NCBI GenBank assembly: GCA_023254015.1
Contig: JALQYS010000119.1
Span: forward strand, 1 to 22,827
Direction: 5' to 3'
Source: Paracoccaceae bacterium
GTDB lineage: Bacteria; Pseudomonadota; Alphaproteobacteria; Rhodobacterales; Rhodobacteraceae
DNA: 22,827 nt
Under the pieces are notes generated by a model. The model was given only the letters and a program-made list of their open reading frames with translations, did not search any database and was not told the origin of the DNA. Both the position numbers and the translations under genes were made by a program. Below are positions 21,030-22,827 of this stretch, piece after piece; position 1 is the stretch's first letter, and every line of letters starts with the position of its first letter.

Positions 21030-22827
21030 CTATTTTGTCAGACCATGCTCGAACATCGGCCCGCCGCGCCAGCGCGGATAGCCATAGCCGTGCACTTCAA
21101 CCAGATCGATGTCCGAAGGCTTCAGGGCGATGCCATCGGCAAGAATCGCCCGGCCCTCTTCGGCCATTGCGGCGGTCAGGCGGCCAGCGATTTCCGCGCC
21201 GGAAAGCGCGGCACCTGTGCCAATCTGCGGCGCAAGAAGGGCAGCGGTTGCCTCCGAAGGTTGCGGGGTGCGGTTGCCAGGGGTGTAATCATACCAGCCG
21301 CCACCGGTTTTCTGGCCTTTGCGACCCGCCCGCACCAGAATGTCGCCTAGGGTTTCCGGCACGTCCTGCCCCGCCGCCCGCGCGCCTTCGCGTTGCAGGA
21401 AGGCGATGTCAAGACCGCCCAGATCCTGCGCCTCGAACGGACCCATGGCAAAGCCGTGGGCACGCATGGCGGCGTCGATGGCGGCGATGGGGGTGCCTTG
21501 GCGGACCAGCGTTTCCGCCTCGGCGCGGTAGCGTTTCAGGATGCGGTTGCCGATGAACCCGTCGCAGATTCCGGCCTGCACCGGGATCTTGCCCAGGCTG
21601 CGCGCCAGCGCAAAGCCCGTCGCCAGCGTCTCGGCCGAGGTTGCGGGGGTTGGCACGATCTCCAGCAGTTTCATGACGTTGGCCGGGCTGAAGAAGTGCA
21701 GGCCGATGAAACGCTCAGGCTGGGGCAGGCCCTCGGCAATCAGACGCGGGTCGAGGTAAGAGGTGTTGGTGGCCAAGATCGCATCGGCGCGGCAGGTCTG
21801 GCCCAGTTGCGCAAAGACGGCGCGTTTGACCGACAGGTCCTCGAACACGGCTTCGATCACCAGATCGGTCTCGGCCAGAAGGCTATAGTCGCTGCCTGCG
21901 GTGACACCCTCCATCCGGGCCCCAGCCTGCGCCTCGGTCAGCTTGCCGCGCTTGACCGCGCCGTCGAAGATGCCGCGCAGGTTTTGCAGGCCCCGCTGGA
22001 CGGCCTCGTCGTCGCGTTCGATCAGGGTCACGGGCAGGCCCGCGTCCCGCAGGGCGGCTGCGATGCCTGCGCCCATCGTGCCCCCGCCGATCACGGCGGC
22101 AGAGCGGATGTTGCGCGGTTTCGCGTCGCCCAGATGCCCGGGCTTCGGTGCGCCACGCTCGGCAAAGAAGATATGGCGAAGGGCTGCGGCCTGATCCGAG
22201 GCGCGCAGCTCCAGGAAGGTGGCGCGTTCATGGGCCATCGCTTCGGCAAAGGGCTTTTCGGCGGCCATGCGCAGGCAGTCCAGCGCGCGAAGGGGGGCGG
22301 CTTCGCCTTTGGCGCGCTTGGCGATGGCCTTCGTCTGCTCGTCCCACCAGGCCGCGTCGGGCGAGGTGACGGGGCGCGCAGAGATGGGCAGGGGCAGGGG
22401 TTGGGTCAGGGCGGTGCGGGCGAAAGCCACGGCCTCGGCGCGCAGGTCGCCGGTGACGACGGCATCCACCAGCCCCAGCGACAGGGCCTTGGCGGCCTTG
22501 ACCGGGCGGCCAGAGGTGACCAGATCGACGGCCGCTTCCACCCCGGCAAGACGCGGGGTGCGAACTGTGCCAGAGGCGCCGGGAACGATGCCAAGCGTCA
22601 CTTCCGGCAGGCCGACCGAGGCGCTGTCCAGCGCGACGCGAAGGCGGCAGCCCATCGCAACCTCGAACCCCCCGCCAAGGGCGGAGCCGTGGATGGCGGC
22701 GATCCAGGGTTTCGTGGCCTGTTCCAGCCGGTCCACCAGATCGGGCAGATGCGGCGGCACCGGCGGTTTGCCAAATTCGGTCACATCCGCACCGGCGATG
22801 AAGGTCCGCCCTGCGCAGATCAGCACC
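21030..22827 (-). CDS. FadJ/FadB-like enoyl-CoA hydratase / 3-hydroxyacyl-CoA dehydrogenase, 5' end outside window
   Basis: About 599 codons are visible of a multifunctional beta-oxidation enzyme; the reading frame continues past the right edge, so the start is missing and the GTG near 22826 is internal. The crotonase part shows AGRTFIAGADVTEF, then the two catalytic glutamates in GGGFEVAMGC and GLPEVTLGIVPG, 20 residues apart as in FadB/FadJ. The dehydrogenase part has the NAD motif AVIGGGTMGAGIAAAL, the catalytic His in GLHFFSPANVMKLLEIVP, and ICDGFIGNRILKRY. The C-terminal 3HCDH repeat ends HGYGYPRWRGGPMF. It hydrates 2-enoyl-CoA and oxidises the resulting 3-hydroxyacyl-CoA with NAD in the cytoplasm. 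It is convergent with the cupin gene. Thiolase partners, if any, lie outside the window. Confidence 0.93.
   Translation of the reverse strand, partial: VLICAGRTFIAGADVTEFGKPPVPPHLPDLVDRLEQATKPWIAAIHGSALGGGFEVAMGCRLRVALDSASVGLPEVTLGIVPGASGTVRTPRLAGVEAAVDLVTSGRPVKAAKALSLGLVDAVVTGDLRAEAVAFARTALTQPLPLPISARPVTSPDAAWWDEQTKAIAKRAKGEAAPLRALDCLRMAAEKPFAEAMAHERATFLELRASDQAAALRHIFFAERGAPKPGHLGDAKPRNIRSAAVIGGGTMGAGIAAALRDAGLPVTLIERDDEAVQRGLQNLRGIFDGAVKRGKLTEAQAGARMEGVTAGSDYSLLAETDLVIEAVFEDLSVKRAVFAQLGQTCRADAILATNTSYLDPRLIAEGLPQPERFIGLHFFSPANVMKLLEIVPTPATSAETLATGFALARSLGKIPVQAGICDGFIGNRILKRYRAEAETLVRQGTPIAAIDAAMRAHGFAMGPFEAQDLGGLDIAFLQREGARAAGQDVPETLGDILVRAGRKGQKTGGGWYDYTPGNRTPQPSEATAALLAPQIGTGAALSGAEIAGRLTAAMAEEGRAILADGIALKPSDIDLVEVHGYGYPRWRGGPMFEHGLTK

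Noticed and set aside
1..22827. Mobile elements, phage genes, CRISPR arrays, tRNA or rRNA genes, toxin-antitoxin pairs
   Set aside because: No transposase, integrase, repeat-spacer array, cloverleaf or rRNA-like sequence was recognised on either strand.

Overview
The window is GC-rich bacterial chromosome (roughly two-thirds G+C by eye, GC-biased third positions, Shine-Dalgarno starts, short intergenic gaps). Protein flavour and gene mix (LTTRs, a GMC oxidoreductase, an AcoR-like regulator, a Lon_2-type protease, a FadJ-like multifunctional enzyme) fit an alphaproteobacterium, most likely of the Rhodobacterales/Paracoccaceae type; that assignment is inference. No tRNA, rRNA, transposase, integrase or CRISPR array was seen. 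Sixteen protein genes are supported, one cut by the right edge.

Region A (1-11637) looks like a catabolic island. Two tandem paralogous CocE/NonD-type serine hydrolases (23-2023, 2123-4135) run tail-to-tail into a GcvA-like LysR regulator (4138-5079, minus strand). Divergent from that regulator is a probable operon: a beta-hydroxyacid dehydrogenase (5173-6099), a GMC alcohol/choline-type oxidoreductase (6146-7789) and an AcoR-like regulator (about 7922-9697). Then comes a 599-residue fusion of an NTF2/SnoaL-like domain to a flavin monooxygenase (9838-11637). The gene set suggests hydrolysis of an ester or amide followed by oxidation of an alcohol or hydroxyacid; the substrate cannot be read from sequence. 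Two LysR-type dyads lie between the LysR gene and the dehydrogenase. A strong palindrome cluster lies between the AcoR-like gene and the monooxygenase. The AcoR-like protein has lost the GAFTGA loop and the Walker B glutamate, so it probably does not act as a normal sigma-54 activator.

Region B (11638-15682) is regulatory. A convergent, hairpin-rich gap leads to an XRE-family regulator (minus strand, probable TTG start). A 320-411 bp gap with several repeats separates it from a 7TM (7TMR-DISM-like) histidine kinase that is translationally coupled to an OmpR-type response regulator. A helically phased direct repeat upstream is a good autoregulation candidate.

Region C (15735-22827) contains a Lon_2-family ATP-dependent protease (minus strand), a divergent LysR regulator, and a three-gene set encoding a YdhR-like small monooxygenase, a signal-peptide-bearing VOC protein and a cupin. 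A FadJ/FadB-like enoyl-CoA hydratase/3-hydroxyacyl-CoA dehydrogenase follows on the minus strand, its 5' end outside the window.

In total there are four one-component regulators and one two-component system in 23 kb. The features most worth following up are the degenerate AcoR-like activator with its downstream palindrome cluster, the tandem CocE pair, the paired LysR boxes, and the repeat-rich leader of the YdhR-like gene.
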